Source of the DNA: Cyanodermella asteris
Lineage: Eukaryota; Ascomycota; Lecanoromycetes; Ostropales; Stictidaceae
Assembly (NCBI GenBank): GCA_900618795.1
Contig: UYJD01000008.1
Coordinates: 817,662-881,661, forward strand
DNA: 64,000 nt
Direction: 5' to 3'
The notes under the pieces are model-generated. The model was not told where the DNA came from. It did no database searches and saw only the letters and a program-made list of their open reading frames with translations. Shown here one piece after another: positions 55,852-64,000 of the stretch (the stretch's first letter is position 1; every line of letters begins with the position of its first letter). The position numbers and the translations under genes were made by a program.

Positions 55852-56782
55852 ATGGTACAAGACCTAACCGAAAGCCCATCACTCGATCCACAAGCTAACC
55901 TTACCACAATTGCAGTCTGGCCCACCACCCAAAACCAAACTCCTCTTCCACCACGACGCCGACCTCCACAAACACGAAACGACAATCTCCTCCATAGAAC
56001 CCTTCGCATCCCTCCCCGACGCCAGTAAAGCGCTCTTCAAACTCTCCGAATCCGACATCGCTCCGGACCTCCAAATCGTAACCTGCCCCTCCACAATCTT
56101 CCACCCACAAGGCGGCGGACAACCCTCGGACGAAGGAACCATTTCCTCCTCCTCCTCCTCCTCCTCCTCCTCCTCCTCCTCCTCCCCAAGCACCCGTTTC
56201 CGCGTCCTGACCGCACGAACCGACTCCACGGGCCAAGTCCTCCATCTCGGCCGGTACGAATCCTCCCCCTCCTCCGCGTTCGCACCCGGCACGCCCGTGA
56301 CCCAAGAAATCGACTCGGCGAAGCGACGGCTGTATTCCCGCCTGCACACCGCCGGCCACGTCCTCGGCGCCGCCGTCAAACACACGCTCCTACCCTCCCT
56401 CCCGGGGCTCACCGAACTCAAAGCCTCCCACTTCCCGCACTCCGCGGCCTGCGAGTTCTCCGGCTCGATCCCGTCGTCTTTCAAGGAGTCCATCCAGGCG
56501 AAGGTGGACGAGTACGTTGCGGCCGCGATGCCGGTGGAGGTCGAGTGGTGGGACGAAGAGGATTTCGCGCGAGAGGGCTTGCGGGCGTTGGTGCCGGATA
56601 GGGAGGTCGTGGGGATGGGTCCCGGGGAGAAGTTTCGGGTGGTGAGGATCGTGGGTGCGGAAGCGTATCCGTGTGGGGGTACGCATGTGAGGGATAGTGG
56701 TGAGGTTGGGAAAGTGGGCGTGAGGAAGATTGGGAGGAGTAAGGGGGTTAGTCGGGTTGCGTATACGGTTGATGGGGTGTGA
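55852..56782 (+). CDS. AlaX-type alanyl-tRNA editing protein
   Basis: Hydrolyses mischarged Ser- or Gly-tRNA(Ala) in trans. The proposed structure is exon 1 at 55852-55854 (only the ATG) and exon 2 at 55916-56782, giving 289 residues. The 61-nt intron is GTACAA...TTGCAG with a GCTAAC branch site. Exon 2 is in frame but has no own ATG near its start. The editing domain has FHPQGGGQPSDEG, then the zinc and active-site motifs HTAGH (near 145) and CGGTH (near 255). The N-terminal part corresponds to the AlaRS-like beta-barrel. The protein carries a run of 14 Ser encoded by perfect TCC repeats, directly after the GGGQPSDEG loop. There is no targeting signal, so cytosolic action is likely. Confidence 0.87.
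56144..56185 (+). repeat. TCC x14 trinucleotide repeat inside the AlaX gene
   Basis: Fourteen perfect TCC codons encode a poly-Ser run between DEGTI and PSTRF. Perfect triplet repeats of this length are prone to length variation without frame change. Confidence 0.95.
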
Positions 56783-57297
56783 GGGTCGGCGTGGGTGGCG
56801 ATGTTGGTGCTGACGGGAAGGGGAATGCAGGAACGTTTCAAAAGGGTCGTCGGTGCACACTCGAGCAGGATGGTGGTGTACTGAAGGATGCGGAATAGAG
56901 ATGATGCTTCATGGGGCTCATCGGCATACAAGTTGCCCTGACCAAACCGGTGGCACTCTTCTCCATTAGAATCATGGAACATTTGCACTGAACTAGACGT
57001 CGTTTTGGGACATAACTCATTTGTCTCATTCTCGTACGCAGTCTATCCTATCTTACAAGCCTGGTTGAAGCCTGAACATTACCAAGGGTGTTGTCTAAGT
57101 GTATCTCAATCTGAAGTAACTCAGTCAGTTGCCTGCCACCCAGTCTATCCATGACCAACGCCAGCCCAGTCTCCATGCATGATCAATCGCACAAAAGCCT
57201 CCCCTTCGTAAGGTAAACGCCAACACAAAAAAAGCCAACCGGTTCACGCCCCCATCAACTGCAGTCCCCCGATTCGCAGTCCGCAAAACCGAAGCCC
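56783..57297. other. Intergenic between convergent AlaX and vWA genes
   Basis: The two genes converge here, so the region holds two 3' ends. No gene is recognised. A minus-strand frame running from 56988 across the AlaX gene is treated as an antisense shadow. Confidence 0.5.
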
Positions 57298-58446
57298 CTA
57301 ATTCGCAGTCCTCCTCGACTCCGCCGAATTCCTCTTCCGGTCCAACCGCCGATTCACCGCACCCAACACAACCTTGAGCATCTTATCCGCACTAAGCTCG
57401 CTCTTGTATGGCACCGTATCCACAATATCCCTCGGACACCCACGCTCCACAAGCCCATCATCAAGATCCTTCAATGCCTCCGCCGCACTAGACTCATTCC
57501 CGACCTGGAAAAACTGCACACCGACCTGATACGGCGGCGCATCAATCTTGTCCAGCCTCTTGGCAGCCTGGATAATTACACTCTCGGGGTCGTCGGTGGG
57601 CACGCCGTCCGTGATGACTATGATGTTCAGGGGTTTCACGTGATCCGGCCCACGTTGCTCACAGTCCCGGAGGTACGGGCGGAGGATAGCGTTCAGGGCT
57701 GTTCCTGTGGGGGTTGGGCCGTAGGGGCTAGTCGTGGTGAAGACCTCGCGGATCTCGGTTGTGGATTTGAGGTTGCTGTGGTTGCTGCGGTGGGGCGCGT
57801 TCATGAAGTAGACGTCTACGCCGTCGGCGTCGTGTTTGGCGCAGATGGGCGCGATGGAAGCGATGGCTGCTTCAGTCTCTCTCCAGGAGCGGCCGGCCAT
57901 GGAACCGGAGTCGTCGATTAGGAAGACCGTGTCGAAGGTTCCCAGAAAGGCGAAGGGGTCGTCGGCCGTGCTGAGGTTTGCGGGCGTGGGCACGGCGACC
58001 GCTTCGGTGTAGGTTGGTGGTGGTGCATCCGTGAGGTTACTGAAGGGATTATTCATGGCTGATGTGGGTGATAGATTGTCAGGAGCGGGGAAGGATGGTG
58101 GTACTAGAGTCTGACCACCGTAGGAGGTGTTGGAGTTTGACGAGCTTTGGCGGTCTGTAGACTTCCTGCTGCTGCTTTTGCTGAGGCGTCTGAATAGCGA
58201 TGGGTTTTGTAGAGGAGGATCCACAATGGAGATCGAGCTCTTTCTTCGGAAGATCTTAGGCAGTGACATGTTGTTGCTTCTGCGAAAGGGTTTGAAGGAA
58301 TCTGTATGAGAGAAGGTTGTTGTGGCAGGTGTACTTGTAGTATTCATGACTGGTTCCTTCCTGGTGTGCAAGCCAGCAAACAGGTCCTTTGTTGAGGCTG
58401 AGCCTGATTCGTTACTTGGTCGGCTTGTCCTTGCTTGACGATTCAA
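57298..58446 (-). CDS. vWA-domain protein with PPxY motif
   Basis: A single-exon frame of 382 residues from the ATG at 58446. An internal ATG at 58269 (MSLPKIFRRKSS) is an equally plausible start and would give 323 residues. The N-terminal part is Ser/Arg-rich and disordered. APPPTYTEA (141-149) contains a PPxY motif that binds WW domains. The vWA domain starts at FDTVFLIDDSGSM, with the metal-site DxSxS at D178/S180/S182. It continues through NIIVITDGVPTDD (second Asp of the MIDAS region) and ends near VNRRLDRK. There is no signal peptide or transmembrane segment. Fungal vWA proteins of this kind are mostly uncharacterised. A ubiquitin-ligase (Rsp5/HulA) connection is an inference from the PPxY. 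Confidence 0.85.
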   Translation of the reverse strand: MNRQARTSRPSNESGSASTKDLFAGLHTRKEPVMNTTSTPATTTFSHTDSFKPFRRSNNMSLPKIFRRKSSISIVDPPLQNPSLFRRLSKSSSRKSTDRQSSSNSNTSYGGQTLVPPSFPAPDNLSPTSAMNNPFSNLTDAPPPTYTEAVAVPTPANLSTADDPFAFLGTFDTVFLIDDSGSMAGRSWRETEAAIASIAPICAKHDADGVDVYFMNAPHRSNHSNLKSTTEIREVFTTTSPYGPTPTGTALNAILRPYLRDCEQRGPDHVKPLNIIVITDGVPTDDPESVIIQAAKRLDKIDAPPYQVGVQFFQVGNESSAAEALKDLDDGLVERGCPRDIVDTVPYKSELSADKMLKVVLGAVNRRLDRKRNSAESRRTAN

Positions 58447-59206
58447 AGGTTCTCGTGCGGGGGTCCAGTCACAAGCACAGTGAACCTTGGCAGAAACGTG
58501 TCAGTGTCTTGGAAGATTCAGTATTTCTTGTGTGTTGAGTGAATGTGTTCTTTCACGAACTGAAGTTCACTGCTCGAACTCATATAAGTGCTGTCGAACA
58601 GAAGCCTATCGATCAGCCTGGCATTGCGCATGGCCGCAAAGTGACCCCAAGGACTCCTTGCTTTCTGCCCCGGTTATCGACCACGGAAAGTAGGCAACAG
58701 CAATCCATCACGAGGAATATCGTCTGAAGAAGGGCCGCCACATCGGGCGCAGCAGAGACTGAAAGGTCGCTTGAACGCGGGTCATTCCCAACACTGCCGA
58801 CAACTGCGCCTCCTCAGCCAATGGAGCGGACAGACACGACCACACAGCCTTGTGCCCATGTCAGCACGTTTTCACTGCGTATCAGATCTTCTGAACTACT
58901 GATGCGTCCAATGCTAGTGTCTGCCTCTATGAAGAAAAATGTTCCCGTGAATGGTCCCTGCAGTAGTGACGGCAAATCGGCTATGTAGCTTACTCAAACT
59001 AGGTAGGTAAGCTTTGCCGCAATTCAGGAAGTGCAGTCCTTTTGGCTCAGCTTGTCAACGCTCACGTTCGATTCGTTCACTGGATTTATGCCCAAAAGTC
59101 CAGCTCAAAAGTCCATGCACATACTCATTCGCCTCCGCTGTGCCTCGCTGATCATACAAAGCTCGCCTCCCACCCAGGCGCAGCACCATACACACTGCAA
59201 ATCTCT
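58447..59206. other. Intergenic, vWA gene promoter and ATG27 3' flank
   Basis: No gene is recognised in about 760 bases. Open frames are short. Confidence 0.5.
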
Positions 59207-60241
59207 CTATAAAGCGCTATATCCGCCTCTCGAGGTGCCTCCCTGCACCGTCCCAACCACCTTACGACCCCAGTCACCAAGAATGTACGGAATATCCCGA
59301 ATAGTGTCCGCATGCGGGAGCATATCCCAGCCCGTAGCTCCATGCCTGCTGTAGTTGATCCATGCAAAGAAGGCAAAATACACCAGAACGCCCATGAAGG
59401 CGAGGAAGAAGAACCAGCTGAAGAAGCCCCATCCGCCTCCGGAAGCACTCTCGTCGCCGTCGTGCAGATCGGGATCGTCAACTGCGCCCTCGCATGCATA
59501 TTTTGTCGTCCAGTCTAGTCGTAAAGTTTTGTACTGTCCTTGAACTTTATAGCTTTTGAATTTGAGTGTGCCACCTTTTCCGTCGTCGGTTTCTTGGGAC
59601 TTTCGCCATTCTTCGGGGAGGTCGTCGTGGGAGCCGCCGCTGTGGTGGTCATCGTCGTCACCATCATCGCCATCATCTCCATCACCTTCGTCGTCCTCCT
59701 CATCGGCTCGTCGTGCGAGCGTGCTGATCGTATTCCTCTTCTCCTCCTTCTCCGGGCACAGAAACGTGATATACGCACGTTGCTTTTGCCCATCGTCGGC
59801 TTTCCCGCCGTCAAGCTTCAGCCTCACGCCATCCTTTTCGGAATCCGAACTCGAATCGCTATCGCTCAGTTTCGTCCACGTGTGGTCGGTGTGTCCTCCG
59901 TTCAGCCCGTAGTCGCCCGCAATGTCCGTGTATTCGGGGTCGCCGACCTTCTCGCCATCTTGGTTGATCTCCTGATCGATAGCACATACGTGCGATCCGG
60001 CCTTGCACGGCACTTCCTTTGTCTTCTTCAGGGGATCGCAAATGTCGAGCGCGAAGGTCGTGTTCCAGGTGGCGCTGTGCTTGTGTACCCAGGATACTTC
60101 GTGCTTGCCGCGCAGCTCACCAAAGTCCCATTTCGTTTTGCCGTCTCTGGCATGTGTGCAGTCGTAGCCGAGTCCGAGGGCGGTGCCTGAGAGCAGCAGG
60201 AACGTCGGTAGTAATGTTTGGAGTGACGTGGAGGAGAGCAT
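59207..60241 (-). CDS. ATG27: Autophagy-related type I membrane protein Atg27
   Basis: A single-exon protein of 344 residues. A signal peptide (about 1-22) is followed by a luminal mannose-6-phosphate-receptor-like domain with Cys28, 68, 79, 86, 162 and 250 (YDCTH, DICDP, VPCKAGSHVC, FLCPE, YACEG). An acidic, Asp-rich loop covers about 180-200. One transmembrane helix lies at about 271-296 (WGFFSWFFFLAFMGVLVYF). The cytosolic tail ends in YSAL, a YxxPhi sorting signal that in yeast directs Atg27 traffic between the vacuole, endosome and Golgi (AP-3). Atg27 works with Atg9 vesicles in autophagosome formation. The Asp-rich loop is encoded by GTC/ATC-rich repetitive sequence near 59640-59700 and may vary in length. 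Confidence 0.92.
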   Translation of the reverse strand: MLSSTSLQTLLPTFLLLSGTALGLGYDCTHARDGKTKWDFGELRGKHEVSWVHKHSATWNTTFALDICDPLKKTKEVPCKAGSHVCAIDQEINQDGEKVGDPEYTDIAGDYGLNGGHTDHTWTKLSDSDSSSDSEKDGVRLKLDGGKADDGQKQRAYITFLCPEKEEKRNTISTLARRADEEDDEGDGDDGDDGDDDDHHSGGSHDDLPEEWRKSQETDDGKGGTLKFKSYKVQGQYKTLRLDWTTKYACEGAVDDPDLHDGDESASGGGWGFFSWFFFLAFMGVLVYFAFFAWINYSRHGATGWDMLPHADTIRDIPYILGDWGRKVVGTVQGGTSRGGYSAL

Positions 60242-60826
60242 GGTGACGAGATGATGATCGTGTGCAGTTGTATGGAGCTATGGATGCATTACCGTCAGCA
60301 GCAAACGGACCAGAGACGTGATGGCAAGCTGGGGGAGTGGTGCAGCAAGCTCGTTTGGCTGTAGATGAGCTCTCAGAGCAGATCGAAGAACACAAGGCCA
60401 CGCCAGATGACGCTCCTGCCAAGCCCTTACTAAGCCGCGTGAGAATAGCCTCGCAAGGCTGATACTGTACGTGCAAGTTCTACCTTCAATTCATTTTGCT
60501 TCGAATGTGTTTGGTATCAAGTATGTATTTGGCGAAAGGTTCGAAGATGGAATCCTACAGGAAACAAATTATCATGTTTCAATGTGAGGAAATGTCCACC
60601 TCGTATTGTATTGAATTCATCGTCAAGCAAGGTCGCGTGCAACAAATGTCCATGTGAGCAAGTTCGCCAACGAAAGTCCGCGAGTTGTTTGAACTGAAGC
60701 AGTAAATATGGACTCGTGTTTGACATGCATCGCCGTCAACTCGTAGTCGCTCTGCCCAAAGACATTCATCAGTCAATCAAGGCACTGTAACCCAACGAAG
60801 GTCGTCTCGTCTCGTCTCGCCTCGTC
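60242..60826. other. Intergenic, ATG27 promoter and SET gene 3' flank
   Basis: No gene is recognised. A GTCTC pentanucleotide repeat sits at the left-hand end of the SET gene, overlapping its stop codon. Confidence 0.5.
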
Positions 60827-60828
60827 TC
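60804..60828. repeat. GTCTC x5 microsatellite at the SET gene stop codon
   Basis: Five tandem pentamers (the fourth is GCCTC) end at 60828 and overlap two bases of the SET gene stop codon, at 60827-60829 on the minus strand. A change in copy number would stay beyond the stop codon and affect only the 3' untranslated region. Confidence 0.8.
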
Positions 60829-63470
60829 ACACAGTCATATCAAACATGCCCTCCTGCAGTCCCTCGACATAGTAAGCACGAATAGCTTCATGCGTCGCCT
60901 TCATGCGAGCACCGTCGTCGTCGTCGTCGCTACCCGAGGGCATGATCTCGCTGACGCTTTCGCTTTCGCCGTCAGTCGCTGCCACCTCCCCATCACTCTC
61001 CTCCAAAACCATCACGAACGCATCAGCACCTCGCCCCTGACTCCGGCCCTTCCGCCCTTCCACGTCATCCTCCATCTTGGACCTGATCTCGTCCTTCGCA
61101 TCCATCCAAGCCGGGACCCAAACACCCTCCTCCAGCACGACGCGAACAGCCCAAGCGACACGCTCGCGAACGTGGCGGACAGGGCCCAGGAAGCGCAGCT
61201 GCTCGTCTCGGTTCTTGACCGGACGGTGCAGCAGGTGGATTATGTCGTTGCGCATCTCTCTGGCGGTGCGGAGCAGCGGGGCGAAAGCGAGGTCGGCGTC
61301 GCGGATGGGTGGGAAGTCGGAGGCGGAGGCGTAGTCTCCGTAGGAGGATTTCATGTCGGAGAGCCAAAGGCGGAGGCGCGTGAGAGGGACGCACCCTGCG
61401 GTGTCGTCAATCTGGTCGTCGTATTCTTGGCCGCGGTCTGGAGAAACAAGTCAGCCGATTGGTCAATGAACGGATGAATGTATGCATCAAAGGAGCTAGG
61501 GCAACCGGATAATGTCGCTGCTTGGGCAGCTACAGCCGTAGCATGCAGAAGGCGAAGACGAGACGCAAACACTATCAAAAAGGAGCTAAGACTTACCCAG
61601 CTGCACCGATAGGCAGAACACCCAGACCACGAAGACTTCCTCCGACATGCCTCTGTCGACCAGATTCTCGGCATTCCTAGTACCGAAAACGCGGTGCACG
61701 AGCTGTCTATACTCCTTAAGCAAGACAGGCGGCAGCGTTCCGGCGACCACATTCTCCACCTCCACCACGTTTCCGGTCCGGCGCCACAGCGCCATCGTTC
61801 CACGTAGGCTCTCGATACCTCGAGCCAGCGTGCGGTGCTGCTCGTGACGGTGGCGCAAACCCTGCTCGAAACGACCCGCACCGTCGTTGGCCATCAGCCA
61901 TGCGAGTCCCGGACGAAGGAGCTCCGGCTCCCCGCGCTCGATCCTCGTCATGTCCTCGTCGAGTCGCTCGCCGAAGACGACGGCCGTCTTGAGGCCCTTG
62001 CGAGAAGGGAACTTCTCTGCGACAAAGTTGTCCATTTTGAAGGGTGAGGCGTGGCGGGAGAGGAGCTCGCGGGTGTTGGCGACGAGGAAGCTGAGGGCGG
62101 TGGCGGCGGCGGTGGAGAGGGGGTGCTCGTTCTCGCATAGTCCGTATACTTTTGGCAAGTCTTCCAGACGCGTGTTGGGGTTGAGGAGCTGCGGGAGGTT
62201 GATGTTGGTGGTGGTGGTAGAGGTGGAGCTGCTGGCGGGGAGAGCACGGAGAGCGGCAGACGCAACTTTGCGAATGTATTTGATGTTCTCGCTTGTGGAG
62301 AGTTGTAAGGCGAGGAGGACGGCGTTGGCTGGGTTAGTGTTCAGGGAAAAGCCGTAGCCAAGCAAGACTTTGCAAGTCAGTGAGAGCTCATTTATACTGT
62401 TTTCAGGGGGATGGCGTCGACGGGAGTTGTCGTGTGAGTGAACTCACGAACAGGAGACGCACATCACCGTGTCGCTGACAGGAGTTTTGAATACAAGTCT
62501 TGCACGAGTCAATATACAACCGATAACACGTCCGCGCGTATACAGCTTGAAATGCTCGCACGACGTATTATGTTGTGATGCGACGTTTGATCAAGGTGGG
62601 TGGTGAGGGTTTGGGGCTATCAGGGGAGAAGCTCGAGCACTCACGTTCTGCGTTCGACTTCTGGCCGTAATTATTGAAGACCTCGCATCCCGCCCTAATT
62701 TGAGCTCTGTCTTGCACCAACTGTACTGCTCCATCCACTACCCTCCACGTGACCTTCGCATCCGGACTATGATTAGCGAGGTCCAGGACTGGCAACAAGA
62801 CCGGGAATGAGCCAGATGGGAGACTGGAGTCACCACCATTGACCAGCGTATGCGGAAAGCAGCGCGACGACAGCACTGTCGCCGCCCATTTATACAGCTC
62901 CCACTCGTACCTGTCGATATGAGCACGATGAGCCGGAGCGTGTGCCAGCAGGGCCCGCCTGCTCTCATCAAACTCTGCGTTCCACAACACCTTTCGCTCC
63001 TCCGCTGCATGGTACAGGCCCGTGCCTTTGATGGTGGCTAGTTGTTCGCTTGACCAGTACAAAGGGGTGTCGAAAGGCGGCGGGGACGACGACGACACAG
63101 AGGGTTGAGGCAGCATGTCCACATATGGGTGGAACCAGCATTCAGAGCCTTGCAGGTATGCCTCCATTACGAGAAAGCGGGACAGAACGGTGTTGTCTCT
63201 TGATTCTGCCCATGACGCTGGCCACCACGGAGCAATGCTGTGTATCTGCAAGATTGACAGGACAGTGCTGGTGGGCGTGCTGACGATGGTGATATCCTCA
63301 GATTTCCTCGTTGCCGAGTCGTCGCCCTTCCAGACAAGACAGTGCCCCTTTCCATTGCTCTGTGACCCAATCTCAACGGAAGGATGGAGCCGGCCACCAG
63401 CTTGCTCGAACCATGCCAGCAACCTGGTCGACTTCGAGGCGCTGGAAGCAGAGCCGTGAGGCATTGGCAT
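60827..63470 (-). CDS. SET-domain protein lysine methyltransferase (Rubisco LSMT/SETD6-like)
   Basis: Three exons on the minus strand, 63470-62645, 62367-61597 and 61437-60827, give 735 residues. Introns are 277 and 159 nt, long for this window, with GTGAGT...GCAAAG and GTAAGT...CTCCAG borders. Both junctions keep phase. The start at 63470 is the first ATG of the open frame. LLAWFEQAGGRLHPSVEI begins the SET fold. DLANHSPDAK (about 230-239) and FNNYGQKSNAE/LLLGYGF (265 onward) are the conserved SET core and post-core motifs that bind AdoMet. The substrate-binding C-terminal domain follows (VVAGTLPPVLLKEY...), ending in an acidic tail (SDDDDDGARMK). Fungal relatives (Rkm group) methylate ribosomal proteins or elongation factors. 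The substrate here is unknown. Confidence 0.87.
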
Positions 63471-64000
63471 TCGGGATCGCCAGCAGGGCTGAGACCAGTA
63501 GCGCAGAGAGGAGGGAGGCCAGCCGAGTTGACAGCCTGAGCCCGACGGAGTTGGTCGTGACAAGGGAGTGTGGGTACGTAGTGTTGACCTAGTTGTACGC
63601 CGGCTTCTTCAAGATCTTGCGGCGATGACTTTATGCCCCTGATAGCAGACCAAAATTCTGGTACAACCGACTCTGTAGTGTATTAGCAGAGGCCCTCGTA
63701 AGGTCCCGGACTAGTCGTAGCATGATTGGGATCCGCGAGGTGGTAGTTCAGTATCCCGTAGAAATACCCGTGGCCGTCCTGGGCGTGCATGTCTAGATGC
63801 TGATTCGGGAGGCGACATGAGGCTGCTGTTTCATAGACATGCCGCACTGTCGCCGCGCCGAGCCCATCTCATCACCAACACCATCACGCTTTGCCACCCC
63901 ACGCACGACGCCACAGCATGGATCAAGAACTCCTGCGGACAACCAAACATAACCGTTTCTATCGGTTCAAATGTTCAGGTCATCATCAGCCAGACGGACA
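63471..64000. other. Right edge, SET gene promoter and possible start of a partial gene
   Basis: No complete gene is visible. The first about 200 bases are the SET gene promoter. Confidence 0.4.
63918..64000 (+). CDS. Possible N-terminus of a gene running off the window
   Basis: An ATG at 63918 with a favourable context (ACAGCATGG) opens a plus frame of 27 codons that has no stop before the window ends. Too short to identify, and chance openness is common at this length. Confidence 0.2.
   Translation, partial: MDQELLRTTKHNRFYRFKCSGHHQPDG

Noticed and set aside
55879-56988. A 369-codon minus-strand frame with poly-Glu
   Set aside because: It is antisense to AlaX; the poly-Glu is only the reverse of the TCC repeat.
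1-64000. Transposons, LTR elements, biosynthetic clusters, toxin genes
   Set aside because: I found no transposase, reverse transcriptase, integrase, PKS/NRPS or terpene synthase motif and no paired terminal repeats by eye.

Overview
The window is nuclear DNA of a filamentous ascomycete (Pezizomycotina). The evidence is short spliceosomal introns (mostly 46-70 nt, GTRNGY donors, CTNAC-type branch sites, YAG acceptors), and proteins typical of that group: a DASH subunit, a Mug72-type ketopantoate-reductase-like protein, a hybrid histidine kinase, an Hsl1-type kinase, a Zn2Cys6 factor and Atg27. A Dothideomycete is my best guess, but that is inference. I see no transposon, LTR element, CRISPR array, rRNA or convincing tRNA.

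Layout. 0.9-1.9 kb: metallo-beta-lactamase-fold hydrolase (+), convergent with a secreted Ser/Thr-rich protein (-, 2.1-3.2 kb). 3.9-5.4 kb: bicupin oxalate decarboxylase (-). 6.1-8.0 kb: secreted arylsulfatase (-), divergent from a nine-exon MFS transporter (+, 8.8-10.9 kb). 11.2-13.2 kb: F-box protein (-). 13.8-15.8 kb: ankyrin plus double-BTB protein (-). 16.4-16.8 kb: DASH subunit Hsk3 (-). 19.3-21.8 kb: Mug72-like protein with a long disordered tail (-). 27.9-28.4 kb: BLOC-1 subunit Cnl1-like (-). 31.2-35.3 kb: Hsl1-family morphogenesis/cell-cycle kinase (-). 37.9-42.0 kb: GAF hybrid histidine kinase (+), divergent from the Hsl1 gene. 47.1-48.5 kb: small Zn2Cys6 regulator (-). 53.2-54.6 kb: sulfotransferase-like P-loop protein (+). 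55.9-56.8 kb: AlaX-type alanyl-tRNA editing protein (+). 57.3-58.4 kb: vWA-domain protein (-). 59.2-60.2 kb: Atg27 (-). 60.8-63.5 kb: SET-domain lysine methyltransferase (-).

Most of these are unrelated housekeeping or signalling genes, not a cluster. Possible local themes are a divergent sulfatase/transporter pair beside oxalate decarboxylase, and two mitosis/morphogenesis genes (HSK3, HSL1). Gene-poor stretches of about 6 kb (21.8-27.9), 5 kb (42.0-47.1) and 4.7 kb (48.5-53.2) hold no protein I can recognise.

The most unusual structure is a strongly diverged but strictly in-register 12-bp tandem array at about 42.76-42.95 kb. Others are a receiver domain with an insertion of roughly 75-80 residues, a coding exon consisting only of ATG in the AlaX gene, an oxalate decarboxylase with a mitochondrial-looking N-terminus, and a ketopantoate-reductase homologue that has lost its glycine motif. 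I did not find a clear new multi-gene system.
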